Assembly (NCBI GenBank): GCA_023052935.1
Contig: CM041298.1
Location: 58,026,217 to 58,090,216 of the forward strand
Direction: 5' to 3'
DNA length: 64,000 nucleotides
DNA from: Piezodorus guildinii
Taxonomy: Eukaryota > Arthropoda > Insecta > Hemiptera > Pentatomidae
Shown here: positions 42,981 to 52,869 of the stretch, piece by piece
How the letters are laid out: each line of letters begins with the position of its first letter
Position numbering within the stretch: the first letter of the stretch is position 1
Translations under genes and position numbers: made by a program
Notes under the pieces: model-generated
Database searches by the model: none
What the model was told of the DNA's origin: nothing
What the model saw: only the letters and a program-made list of their open reading frames with translations

Positions 42981-43887
42981 AGCACGAAGCCCCTTGAGTG
43001 CAATGATTAAGTTTGTCAGCTAATATTGTTATGATATAGTAGTCCATCAGATGGAGGTTCGGGATAGGAAAGTGTATTGTAGGAAAGGATTCTACAGGAA
43101 TGGGAACAGTTAAATTTTTCTGAAGATTACAATAATCCTTAAAAATATAAGTTATAAAATTAAAAACCTAGAAACAAGTAAATTACAATCTTGATGATAT
43201 ATACATTAATAAATTTTTACAAATGTTCTTCACACCATACCATAGGATTATTATATCAATGGTTTTGAAATGTAACATTATATAATACAAAAATTTCTGA
43301 CAAATATTTAGAAATAATTAATACATAACTATGATTTGATAAAATGAATAGTATATGATAATACAATTTATAACTTGTTTTCTTAACCTGTACACATACT
43401 GGAGATTATTAATTGATACAATTTGCCTTTGTTTAAAGGATTATATTCGACAAATCACCATCATTTGAAATGGATATAAATATTATTACTTCAGAATGAA
43501 TATTAACAAAAAATTGTTCTTAGGTGCTATGAAAGCTGTTTTACTAATTATAAACATTTTTTTATAAATAGAGTATATGAAATTTTACTATCATCATTTA
43601 TACTATAATATTGAAATTAAGTAGTTTAACATATAACACAACAACCTTTAAAATAAACAATATACAATTACATACAATTTCTCCTGCTTAATTATTTGCT
43701 ATAACACTCAGTTCTTTACAATACAAAACTTTGAATTAAAAGATATACAATTGTTAGGTTATTTTCCCTTTTTAATTAAATTTATTTAGAAATATTTCCA
43801 ACCTCAACTTTTATTAAAGATTTGTAGAAAATGTCTTCTGAAGAAGACATTTATCCTCATTTTTTTTATTTAATTGAGGGGGTTTCA
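42981..43887 (-). other. Internal 3' untranslated region of the gag-only element
   Basis: About 0.9 kb of AT-rich sequence between the gag stop and the PPT, where pol would lie in an autonomous element. I find no RT, RNase H or integrase motif in any minus frame, only short ORFs. Confidence 0.6.
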
Positions 43888-45435
43888 CTATCCCTTTCTT
43901 TTTAATATTTTTGTTTTATTCCTAATGTGAGTACGTGACTTATTACTATTATCATTACAATCTAGCATTTCTTTATTTTTAAATTTTAAAACATCACTAA
44001 CAGCTGTGGGCTCATTAAACATAGTAGTTCTTTCGTTTTTCATTGATTGTTTGTTATGTTTAAAATTCTGATTTGATAATTTATTGACTTTTGTTTTAAC
44101 TCTAAATTTACCTATTTTATTAAAATATTTTTTCGTTCCCCTTTTATTTTTTTTAATTAGGTTGGTACGGTTTTTTACTTTTTTATATATTTTGACATTA
44201 TTCTTTTTCGTTTTCGACCGATGTGATTTTTGTTTTGTTGATTTTTCTTTTTTGATGTTTAGAATGTTATTTAAATTATCCCGCTTTGAATTTTCACTCT
44301 TATTGATTTCTTGATTTAAACTAAATGTTTTCCTGGTTTTGTTCCTATCTAGTTTTAGCGGTACTGTTTCAGACGCTATTTCCTTTTCTTGAATATCAAT
44401 TTTTGGTAATTGTTCAAATTTATTATTTAGAATTCCGGATTTTATTTTTGGCTGTTCGTCAGCGTCATTGCACAACAAATGTTCTGGTGGAAAAGGATTG
44501 TTAAAATTTGTCTCGGTTTGTTCAACTTCCGGTTCCTTCGAAGGCTCATAGGATTTAGGCTCAATCAAAAACTTGGGCTGTGTGTCTTGGTGGGAATTAA
44601 AAGTTTGCATAGAAAGGATTGGATCCATCTGTGTACCACAGGGATTTTTATTATTATTAGACCTTTGTTGAGAACTAGGCCTGAAACTATTCGGGTTGGC
44701 TCTACTATAATCTTCAGGGCGTTTCTGTCATTTATTGTACTTAGATGGGACTTTTTGGTGGTCAAAATGACGGTACATATTATAACGTTTTTTGGTTTCG
44801 AAATTTTTATGGTTAGAATATTTCTCTTTATAGTATTTATTTTCTCCGTATTGCATTGATTTATCAAACAGTAATTGGCCATGAATTTGAAGAGTATTAA
44901 TTATATCATCCAGATCTTTTAATTCATCTAACTTAGTCATCAAATAGATTCTAATATGAAGCGGCATATTCATGAGAGAAAGGTGTTTAATTAGCTTATC
45001 TATGGGTTTAATAAATGAATCATAATTGAGAATTTTGTCTATTTTATGTCTAAAAATGATTGAGGTTCTTTTCTTGTTGATACGTTTTAAAAAATCAAGG
45101 GGATGCTCCTTCTTACCGATTTTAGAATGTAATAAATCTAAAATTAATTGTTCGATTGGGGTGTGATCTTTAAATTTTCGTATAAGAATATTTAACAAAT
45201 CGTCAATATTTTTCAAATCATAAAATTTAATTTCATCCGCGACTTTTTTATCTAGGTGACATTTGGTCATGTTAAAGATCCTGATTTCATTTACAACTCT
45301 AAAGGAATTACTTTCTGCACAAAAGATTTTTTTAATTTCTCTTACATTATTAACGAAATAATATAAATTATTCGGTTTGCCATCAAAGTTTGGTATATGT
45401 TCAAAGTCCGCGCTTTCAAAAAGAAATGATTCCAT
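43888..45435 (-). CDS. Gag-like protein of the LTR element, with in-frame UGA
   Basis: One continuous minus-strand frame of about 515 codons broken only by a TGA at 44728-44730. Before it: 235 residues starting MESFLFESADFEHIPNFDG, with an 'F.G....L..F' start and an IEQLILDLLHSKIGKKEHP..FLKRI block typical of Ty3/gypsy capsid (retrotrans_gag-like). After it: 33 residues up to a Met at 44628, then 246 more, increasingly Lys/Asn-rich (RTNLIKKNKRGTKKYF, KTKILKRKG at the end). There is no CCHC knuckle, so the basic tail may bind RNA instead. The stop context is TGA-C. It may be a point mutation or a leaky codon. Confidence 0.8.
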
Positions 45436-45887
45436 CTTTTTAACAATATTTAAAAGTCACTTATTTTAACTATAATAGTTAATATTTAAATATAATAATT
45501 TAAATCTTTTTTTTAATTGTGCTTCTTAATATCAAAAATCTTAATTAGGCCTGTTTTTTTAAGCACTTTATATTATAGTATTATAAAAAATTTGTAATTA
45601 AAATTTTAACCTTTTAATTAAACAGCACGTACTCTAAAAATATAAAATAAATAATTCTAAACTCTTACTGTGTTGGTGGTTCTTAACATTCCTCCTGGAT
45701 ACCTGTTGAGCAGTGAAGTCCAGTGAGGTTCAGCAGGACATCTCGGGTGAGTATTGTCTTGACTGAAGGAGGGTGCGAGATGATCTTCTTAGTTTGTTGT
45801 CTATCTTCTTGTAGATCCTCTTCAGAAGTATCTTCGTCCTCTCGGAAACTGCGAAGGCATTCAAAATCTAATTTGATGCTTGCAGTG
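45436..45887 (-). other. 5' leader of the gag-only element
   Basis: About 450 bases between PBS and gag start. It is less AT-rich than the gag ORF, particularly at 45720-45880. Packaging and dimerisation signals would be expected here; none can be recognised by eye. Confidence 0.5.
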
Positions 45888-45903
45888 CCTGTCTCGGGCG
45901 CCA
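45888..45903 (-). other. tRNA primer-binding site
   Basis: In sense TGGCGCCCGAGACAGG, adjacent to the 5' LTR. TGG pairs with the CCA end of a tRNA. The first bases TGGCGCCCG match the 3' end of tRNA-Lys as used by several retroelements; the later bases differ, so the primer identity is inferred only. Confidence 0.85.
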
Positions 45904-46296
45904 GTTGATGAATCACACACAGTGAAGATATTAAAATACTGTTTTTATTATCAGAATACAATAAACTGTGCTGAGGAGTTAGGGTGACTACAAGTGCACA
46001 TTCCGAGGTCTCCTTCTATGAGTGTGACACAAGTAAATGTTACAACTAGAGTGATGAGTTTTGAGGATCAAAGGGTATATATATCAAGGTTTTGTAGAGG
46101 GGATAAGGATTCGGCATCGGTACCTCAAAGGAAGTGCTTCCAGATGTTGGGTTCTGTGTCCTAAGTACAGGTATGTGTTCTTTGTCGGTACTTGGCCTGT
46201 CCTTTCTAGGTTTATGGGTGACACCCTCAGGTATAGAAAAGGAAGTTGTTAATAATTACTGTATATTATTTATTAGTTAGGTCTCATTCTATAACT
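45903..46296 (-). repeat. 5' LTR of the gag-only element
   Basis: 394 bp, AGTTGATGAATCACACAC to CATTCTATAACT in plus reading. It matches 42556-42967 almost base for base apart from the 18-bp length difference and CTCCTTC versus CTCCATC near 46012. Confidence 0.9.
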
Positions 46297-47279
46297 AACG
46301 AAACCATGAAATACATTCTACTTTCGATTATGTCACTTATTGTGTCCGAAATTTTGTCCGAACAAACCCCTAATTCATAACCTGTCATCCTGAGGCATTC
46401 TCAAAAAAAAAAAAAAAAAAAAAATCAACACGCAATATTTTAGATGAAATTAGACACTGAAGTGCTACCAACGGGCGAGTTCCTACTCACGTAATAATAA
46501 TAATTAATAATTTTACATTTGTTTTATTGGTTTAGTTCTGTTATATGATAAAAATAAAAAAAAATAATGAAGAAATTAAAGAAAAATGGAGTTCTGTAAT
46601 ATGATTTATGAGTTTATAATGCTTTGACACGATATGAATGAATCGTTTATTTTTTTATTGAAAATTATCATTTTTTAAGTGATACTTTTTTCATTTTTAT
46701 TAGCTTTTTAATAGGTCCTATCAGAACCTTCGCTCATTATTATCATTTATTTTACTATGAATGTCTTCGACGAGTTTTTAATAATCGTTATTAAACAATT
46801 CGCATCCACACATGTGTTTGAGCGCTTATCGATTTAATTTTTTTGTAATAGTTTTATCGCTTGACTGCAATTATGCCTTGCTTCTCGGGGTTCATATCAT
46901 TTTATGATAATATTTATCTTATTTCTGATTACTGCCGCGTGTTACATCACACTCCCTGCAAAAAAGCTGTTGATGAGAAGAGAATGTGATTTAGTTTTGA
47001 GAATCTTTTGATTCGATCGTATTTATCATTTTCATGTGATGGTCGATCTATCTGTGGGGTTCAAAAAGTGTTTTATGATCGTATTTGGATTTATATAGCT
47101 ATCATATTATTTCTCATTTCAGTTTCACCTCTTCTGAATTCTGATATGTCGTGATTACTATATGATAAGTAATAGTACTGTATTGATATTTTTGAACAAC
47201 AGAATAAGTTTTCATAACTTGTTTCCTGGTGATTTTTTTTAATTTTTATTAAAATTATATTTATTTTTTTTGTTTTCAG
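46297..47279. other. No recognised gene
   Basis: Looks single copy within the window. A run of about 22 A lies at 46403-46424. The region ends in a strong pyrimidine tract leading to the CAG at 47277-47279. Confidence 0.3.
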
Positions 47280-47345
47280 GTATGTACAGTGTCATTTGCT
47301 AAAGCTGTTGGCTCCACTTCTATGAACGCTAGAAAACAGAATTAG
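47280..47345 (+). other. Candidate terminal exon or recursive splice site
   Basis: TTATTTTTTTTGTTTTCAG is immediately followed by GTATGT. This can be read as a 3' splice site leading into a 22-codon phase-0 reading (VCTVSFAKAVGSTSMNARKQN, then TAG). It can also be read as a zero-length acceptor-donor junction (CAG-GTATGT) of the type used in recursive splicing of long introns. Neither is proven. No partner exon in a compatible phase is known; the candidate exon at 37549-37753 ends in phase 1 and does not fit directly. Confidence 0.3.
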
Positions 47346-47539
47346 GTATATTTTAAAAGATAAAATTTTCTATTAAATATTTAACAGATAATGTTTAGGT
47401 TTGAATAATTTTGTTTTTGCAGTAATCGCTGAATTTTTTTTTTAATTTGTCATGTGGGGAAATTAAAGTTATTGATGGTTATAGATGTACTTCAGAAAAA
47501 AATAAAATAACCGAAATAAAAGTATTATAACCTACTACG

Positions 47540-47597
<58 letters not shown>

Positions 47598-47846
47598 TTA
47601 TTTATTATACTATTATTATATTGTTTTATTATATATATTTATTGTTGGACTGGAATAAATTAAGAGAAAAAAAAAGTTCTGTTTTATGAATGAAAGATTT
47701 TGTAACCGAAAGGATCTGATAGAGGATATCACAGTTTATGAATAAAGTTTCTCTAATCTGGTGAGGAAGCCATAAAATCATTTAAATTCATGGTTTTCGA
47801 ATTATTAAATAACTGAACAAAACTGGTTTCCTTATAGCTTTCCTTT

Positions 47847-47882
<36 letters not shown>

Positions 47883-48295
47883 TGTGTTCTGAGTGATTTT
47901 ATTGCTATCGCTATAGCGGGGCTGATTCTGCACAATCACAATCATAAAATTGGTATGGGTAAAGACGCATAAAATAATGAACAGTATTTGATTTCTCTAT
48001 CATTATTAGATTAATATCAATCTTGTTTAGTTTTAAATTTTAGTAATTACATGTTTCGCGGATTGAGGGAAATTTCCATTTCCTCTACTTTGCCATTTCT
48101 TGTATAGAGAGTTTCGGTAGGAGTAGTATGAAACGTACATGATACAGTATTGCCAACTAATAATCTAAATATAAAAAATTATTATTGAGGATTTTAACTT
48201 TTAGAATTTGGGAGTCCGTGACATTACATTATTGGAAGAAGTCCGCTAAAACATTTCATTGGGAACCTCTGTCCAAAGAAAATAAATGTTAATAA
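47346..48295. other. Spacer with (TA)n and a long T-run
   Basis: (TA)n occupies about 47540-47592 and a T-run 47850-47881. No coding or family match otherwise. Confidence 0.5.
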
Positions 48296-48682
48296 TTGAG
48301 ACGTCGATTTCCAAAAGGTACTCTATCCATTCTGGGAAATTTTACAGGAAGCGCGAAAATCTCTCATTACTATATTATTAAACTAGCTAATTTGGGTCTT
48401 TTTGCCTTAAAATTTAGAATTATTTTTTTACTATAATAATAACATCATATTAAAGTTATGAAATAAATTTTTTTAGAATGTTTTGGAACGAAAATAAATG
48501 TGTAATTAGTACTTTTAAAAAATGACCGCATTTCTAAATTGCGTTTTTTAAGGACTTGAGAATTCATTAGAAAACATCAAATAGAATATTTAGATAAAAT
48601 TAAATGATGAGAATACAAATATGTAAAAAAATCAATTTCGTAAAAAATGTCCTTTAGTACCTTTTGGAAATCAACGTCTCAA
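48296..48682. mobile_element. MITE family C, copy 1
   Basis: Terminal inverted repeats of about 27 bp: TTGAGACGTCGATTTCCAAA plus AGGTACT on the left and its near complement ending CAACGTCTCAA on the right. The interior is AT-rich and matches 54417-54807 throughout. There is no coding. Copies sit next to AAT/ATT-type flanks, but a clean target duplication cannot be defined. Confidence 0.85.
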
Positions 48683-49149
48683 TTCTGGAGAGTCAGCTAA
48701 TTTCAGAAAATTATATGAGGATGTACGAGTAGGTTTTGAAGTTGCGACTGAAAAAGATTAACATTTTTTAAACATAATTTGCTTTTCTAATATTTAATCA
48801 ACGTTTCGGCTTTCTTTCTCCACCTCCAGGATCTTCCGCAAGAACATTAACATGTTATTTAATAAAATTTTCTTGTTATTTAAAAATTACAATTTGATAT
48901 TAAAACAGCAATTTTGCATAAAAAATAAGTTGTTTTATCTATTTTTATAAACTTTATTTCGTCATTTAAATTAAAAAGGTGTTAATTTTGTGAAGTTCTG
49001 AGGTTAGAATGAAACGTTTTTTTACTCCTGGAAATTTATGAAGAAATTTATTTATTATTATTTATTTATTTTTTTTTTGTCTTTGAATAACGCCTTATGA
49101 AGTAGGTGGTATCAAGAGAGAATCAACTGTTGATTGGATTGACTAATTT
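48683..49149. other. Spacer with hammerhead-like core 6
   Basis: Apart from the motif at 48796-48836 nothing is recognised. Confidence 0.3.
48796..48836 (-). ncRNA. Hammerhead-like core 6 (degenerate)
   Basis: The minus strand reads CCTGGAGGTGGAGAAAGAAA and then GCCGAAACGTTGATTAAATA. GAAAC (48803-48807) and the GTTGA tail match the copies at 2890 and 57733, but the box is CTGGAGG and stem II is weak. Confidence 0.3.
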
Positions 49150-49312
49150 TCTGCTACATTTGGTAGCTCAACGGTAGGAGATTGCTTCTAAACCGCAGGC
49201 AATAACAATTGGTAGCGTATAGAGGGAGGATGAAACCCATTTCCTCTATGCCTCTATGAAATGATTGAGTACGGTTTTCGATCCGTGCACCTGTGTTCCT
49301 TCGTGGTTCCTT
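49150..49312 (+). mobile_element. SINE-D, tRNA-derived
   Basis: TTTGGTAGCTCAACGGTAGG is A-box-like, and GGTTTTCGATCCGTGC (near 49273) is B-box-like. The distance between them (about 100 bp) is longer than in a tRNA, so an insertion in the head or a tRNA-like relic is possible. A T-run and pyrimidine-rich tract follow. Single copy in this window. Confidence 0.4.
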
Positions 49313-49526
49313 TTTTTTTTTCTTTTCTTATTCTCTTATTCTTTTCTTTTTCTCCTTTTGAATAAGAAAGGTTTTAGCTAAGGTAGTGGACAGCTACAGA
49401 GTGCAAGGAACATGTCAATGCCCCGAGCTTCTACCTCTTACACATGCATTGTTAGTGGGTCGTCTTTTTTTTTTTTTTACGTCACTCGTCTCCTCCCCAC
49501 ATTTGCAATATTACGTTTCTTGTTTG

Positions 49527-49775
49527 TTTGTTTATTTATTTAACGTCACTTTATGCTACTATGGCTAATCGGACGATGCTACAGTGGGAGTCCTAAATTT
49601 TGCCTGTCCAGGTTTTATTAGGATAGGGATCTTTAACGAGTACCTGACATCGCACAGGCTCGGGACCACCTTTTAACGTCCCCTCCGAAGGACGGCGTAA
49701 CAAAGGATTTTTTACTCCCATTAAAAAATCCTAGGACCACCTGCGGTTTGAACCCGTGACCTTTAGCATGGGATT
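49527..49775 (-). mobile_element. SINE-A copy, well preserved
   Basis: In plus reading: GTTTATTTATTTAACGTCAC tail, GCTACTATGGCTAATCGGAC, GAGTCCTAAATTTTGCC, GACATCGCACAGGCTCGGGA, AAAAAATCCTAGGACCACC, and B box GGTTTGAACCCGTGACC near 49745. Minus orientation. The A-box end is truncated. Confidence 0.82.
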
Positions 49776-50094
49776 ACGTTTCTTATTTTTTACGATTTCT
49801 TATTGTTAAAGGAAATTCCCGAACCTTTCTTGCTTAATGTACCTTTTACTTTTACTTACTATGCGCCTATGTTTGGTTTTACTACCATTAAGAAAAATCA
49901 TTGAGCTTCGACAGTGTTAGCGAATGGTAGACTGTATATTGATAAAATAAATATATTGGAAGTATTTATAGGTATGTATAATATAGAATAGAAAAAAATT
50001 ATTCTGGAACAGGGTCCCTTAGGAACTATTGATATGTACAATTAAGATATACGATGTGCCTGGCCAAAAGACCAAAGGATTATAAATAATTTTT

Positions 50095-50106
50095 ATTTAC
50101 AATGAT
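50095..50106 (+). repeat. Target-site duplication, left copy
   Basis: ATTTACAATGAT, repeated at 51782-51793, brackets the LINE. Confidence 0.85.
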
Positions 50107-51781
50107 TTATGTCACCGATCCCACTTTCCCTACCTCCTAAAGCTATTAATCCCTCTGAGGTCAAATATCTTCTCCAAAAACTGACTCTCCGTAAATCTCC
50201 TGGACACGATCTCCTTACTCCCCAGATCCTCCGACAACTTCCGCAGAAAGCTATTATATTCCTTACTTATATTTATAACTGCATCCTCCGCACCACCTAT
50301 TTTCCTCTGTTATGGAAACATTCCACCATCATCCTTTTTCTAAAACCAGGTAAACCTTCCAACAACACTTCATCCTACAGGCCTATTAGTCTACTCCCCA
50401 TCCTCTCAAAAATCTTCGAAAGGCTTCTTCTTAAACGTATCCTACCCATATTAGAATCTCAAAATCTTCCTTCCCATCAGTTTGGATTCCGTCCTCAGCA
50501 TTCCACAGTTCAACAGGGGCTCCGAGTTGTAGACCATATTTCCTCAGCTCTTGAATGCAAAGAGTTTTGTTCTGGTGCGTTTCTGGACATTGCGCAAGCT
50601 TTTGACCGGGTATGGCACACTGGATTACTCTTCAAGCTGAAAACCCATTTACCCCAGTCCCTATACCTCATTCTCCGATCCTATCTCTCGAACCGTTCCT
50701 TCCGAGTACGCTGTGGTGAAGAATTTTCTAACCTTTATCCCGTTGAGGCCGGTGTTCCTCAAGGCAGCGTCTTGGGACCCATCCTCTACATCCTTTACAC
50801 TGCTGATATTCCTACACATCCTGATACCTTTCTGGCAACTTTTGCAGACGACACCGCCATCCTATCATCCAGTTCCAATCCTGAAACAGCATCCTTAAAC
50901 CTTCAGAGACATCTTTTCCTTATCGAACACTGGTGTAATAACTGGCGTGTAAAGGTGAACGAAGCCAAATGTAAACACATAACCTTTACTCTTAGACGAA
51001 AATCCTGTCCGCCAGTTTATTTCAACTCATTACCGATTCCTCTCTCAGATACAGTCCGGTATCTTGGCTTACTGTTAGACAAAAGATTGACTTGGAACCC
51101 ACATACAAGACTTAAAAGACAAGAACTCAACCGACGATTCGGACAGTTATACCGACTACTCAACAGAAAATCTGAACTTACAGTTGAAAACAAATTATTA
51201 ATCTACAAGACAATACTGAAGCCCATCTGGACCTACGGACTTGAACTGTGGGGGACAGCTAAACGTTCTAACATCAAACGCATTCAATCCTTTCAATCCA
51301 AAGTCCTCCGTACAATAGTAAATGCTCCTTATTATGTCTCCAATTATACCTTGCACCACGACCTTAATGTTCCATTTATTTCAGACCTAATTCCATCCAA
51401 ATTTTCCAAATTCCACCAGAACCTCATTCATCATCCTAATCCTTTAGCTCAATCCCTATCCAGCTCCACTCATCCATACAACCCACCTAGAAGGTTGAAA
51501 CGGCAGTGGCCCCGCGACCTTTTGTAAATATATTGGAGTTCTAGCACTGGCTAGATTCTCCACTCAATGTGATGTATGTATGAGTGTGTGTATGTGTATA
51601 TAGGTATAAGTGAATTATTGACTTTTGTATTGATTCATTATTGTGTATATATTTTATTGTAATTTTATGTTGTGTAAATATTGTATGAATGTAGTATGTT
51701 TGATATCATTCAGCAATACTATTAATGTCCAAATTGGGACAGATTGTAAAATTTTCTCAATAAAAATTGTTATTACTAGAG
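50107..51781 (+). mobile_element. Young 5'-truncated Jockey-type LINE
   Basis: A truncated insertion carrying the 3' part of ORF2 and a 3' UTR of about 250 bp that ends near TCTCAATAAAAATTG. There is a 12-bp TSD. The coding frame is uninterrupted, unlike the other LINE copies, which suggests recent insertion from an active source. Confidence 0.9.
50109..51527 (+). CDS. Jockey-type reverse transcriptase, 5'-truncated, intact frame
   Basis: 472 codons covering most of the RT domain; the endonuclease and ORF1 are lost by truncation. The Met at 50109 is only the first in frame after the truncation point. Motifs in order: RKSPGHDLLTPQIL, SYRPISLLPILSKIFERLLL, HQFGFRPQHST, FLDIAQAFDRVWH (motif A, Asp), AGVPQGSVLGPILYILY (motif B), ATFADDTAILS with the catalytic ADD, RYLGLLLDKRLTWNPH, and the terminal PPRRLKRQWPRDLL. 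It cannot be autonomous, but the catalytic residues are all present. Confidence 0.93.
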   Translation: MSPIPLSLPPKAINPSEVKYLLQKLTLRKSPGHDLLTPQILRQLPQKAIIFLTYIYNCILRTTYFPLLWKHSTIILFLKPGKPSNNTSSYRPISLLPILSKIFERLLLKRILPILESQNLPSHQFGFRPQHSTVQQGLRVVDHISSALECKEFCSGAFLDIAQAFDRVWHTGLLFKLKTHLPQSLYLILRSYLSNRSFRVRCGEEFSNLYPVEAGVPQGSVLGPILYILYTADIPTHPDTFLATFADDTAILSSSSNPETASLNLQRHLFLIEHWCNNWRVKVNEAKCKHITFTLRRKSCPPVYFNSLPIPLSDTVRYLGLLLDKRLTWNPHTRLKRQELNRRFGQLYRLLNRKSELTVENKLLIYKTILKPIWTYGLELWGTAKRSNIKRIQSFQSKVLRTIVNAPYYVSNYTLHHDLNVPFISDLIPSKFSKFHQNLIHHPNPLAQSLSSSTHPYNPPRRLKRQWPRDLL

Positions 51782-52869
51782 ATTTACAATGATATCAGAA
51801 AAAAATGAATTAAAGCATATAAAAGAGTAAATAAAAATACAAGAGTAATATCCATAATATCTTATAGATTAAAGTTTTGAATAAAACAAACAATTGAAAC
51901 TGGTTCATAATAACTGATTCATTAGCTAAGTTTAATATAAACAATAAATAATAAATTCCAATATATGAATTGATATTTGATTTGAAATATCAGGCTTGTT
52001 GAACGTCTGTTTGGGATGACAGTAGGTACTGGAACAGCTGAGACTTGAATGATGGTAGGGATGAAGCATGGCGGATATGAGTAGGTAGGGAATTCCAGAG
52101 AGTAGTAGAGCGGACAAGAAAGGAATGATCAAAAGTTTTTGTTCTATGGATAGGAATATAAAGGTCAGAATGGTGTGATCTTGTTTCGAGGGAGTGGATT
52201 GACAATTTAAATTGCAGAAGACTGTGGATATAGGGAGGTAGCTAGATATACCGTTGGAAAGTTAAAGATTTGACAAAAATGTTGTTTTATATACAAAAAT
52301 ACAACTATTTTAATTATATTTTTCTCATCAAACTCGGCGTGCCATAAGAGCCACTTATTGTGCATTTTGCACATTTTTACGATTTTCTCAAAAACGGCTC
52401 TAACAATTTTGATTAAATTTGCTATGTCGTAATGCTTAATGGGCTTTAATTTCATTTAGGCTTCATTCTGTTTGAATCGTCTTACAGTTTTTAAATGCTG
52501 AATTTTTTTTTCTTCGTCTTAAGTACGTTTAACTTCGTACTCCCAAAAATTAACCACATCGTCTTATTAGCATTGATATAAAACGGCTAAATACACAATT
52601 TGAAGTAATTTGATAACTAACTTAAGTCATTCTATTTTAATAAGAGTAGTAGTATGGAGGTATAATATACCGGTGGAAAGATTAAAGATTTGAGAAAAAA
52701 TGTTATCTCATATTCAAAGTTGTGGAAGGTTATTTAAAGTGACGAATAGGGCATAAACTTAATTAATTATTGTATATTAAATTTTTGTATTGTTTAATTA
52801 TTTAATATTTTCCCAAAGAAACTTATTATAATTCTTTAAAATTGTATTTAAAATTTAACTTTATTTAAT

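Larger units (their letters stand above)
42556..46296 (-). mobile_element. Non-autonomous gag-only LTR retrotransposon
   Basis: Two direct LTRs (42556-42967 and 45903-46296) enclose a minus-strand gag-like ORF. A tRNA primer-binding site abuts the 5' LTR and a polypurine tract abuts the 3' LTR. The 2.9-kb internal region has no protease, RT, RNase H or integrase. The LTRs differ by one 18-bp tandem duplication and very few substitutions, so the copy is young. It must rely on enzymes from another element. Layout resembles the gag-bearing non-autonomous elements described in plants (TR-GAG). LTR ends AGTT...AACT resemble Ty3/gypsy-group insect elements. No clear target duplication was found. 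Confidence 0.87.
49980..52245 (-). mobile_element. LINE 3' fragment split by a younger LINE
   Basis: The outer parts (49980-50106 and 51782-52245) together match the uninterrupted unit at 1826-2406: GGAACAGGGTCCC, GATATGTACAATTAAGATAT, TGGCCAAAAGACCAAAGG, then minus-strand coding with HSFLVRSTTLWNSLPTHIRH (51990-52205). The break is the TSD of the LINE at 50107-51781. Confidence 0.8.

Noticed and set aside
44084..44859. Plus-strand ORFs (76 and 126 codons) over the gag region
   Set aside because: Antisense shadows of the Lys/Asn-rich gag frame; composition (Phe/Leu/Ile-rich) is what the complement of AAA/AAT codons gives.
45683..45961. 92-codon ORF across the PBS and leader of the LTR element
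   Set aside because: It begins in the LTR and crosses the PBS, with no motif; more likely a by-product of the less AT-rich leader.
42732..46252. Two identical 63-codon ORFs at 42732-42923 and 46061-46252
   Set aside because: They are the same stretch of the two LTRs in antisense; identity reflects LTR duplication and not a gene pair.
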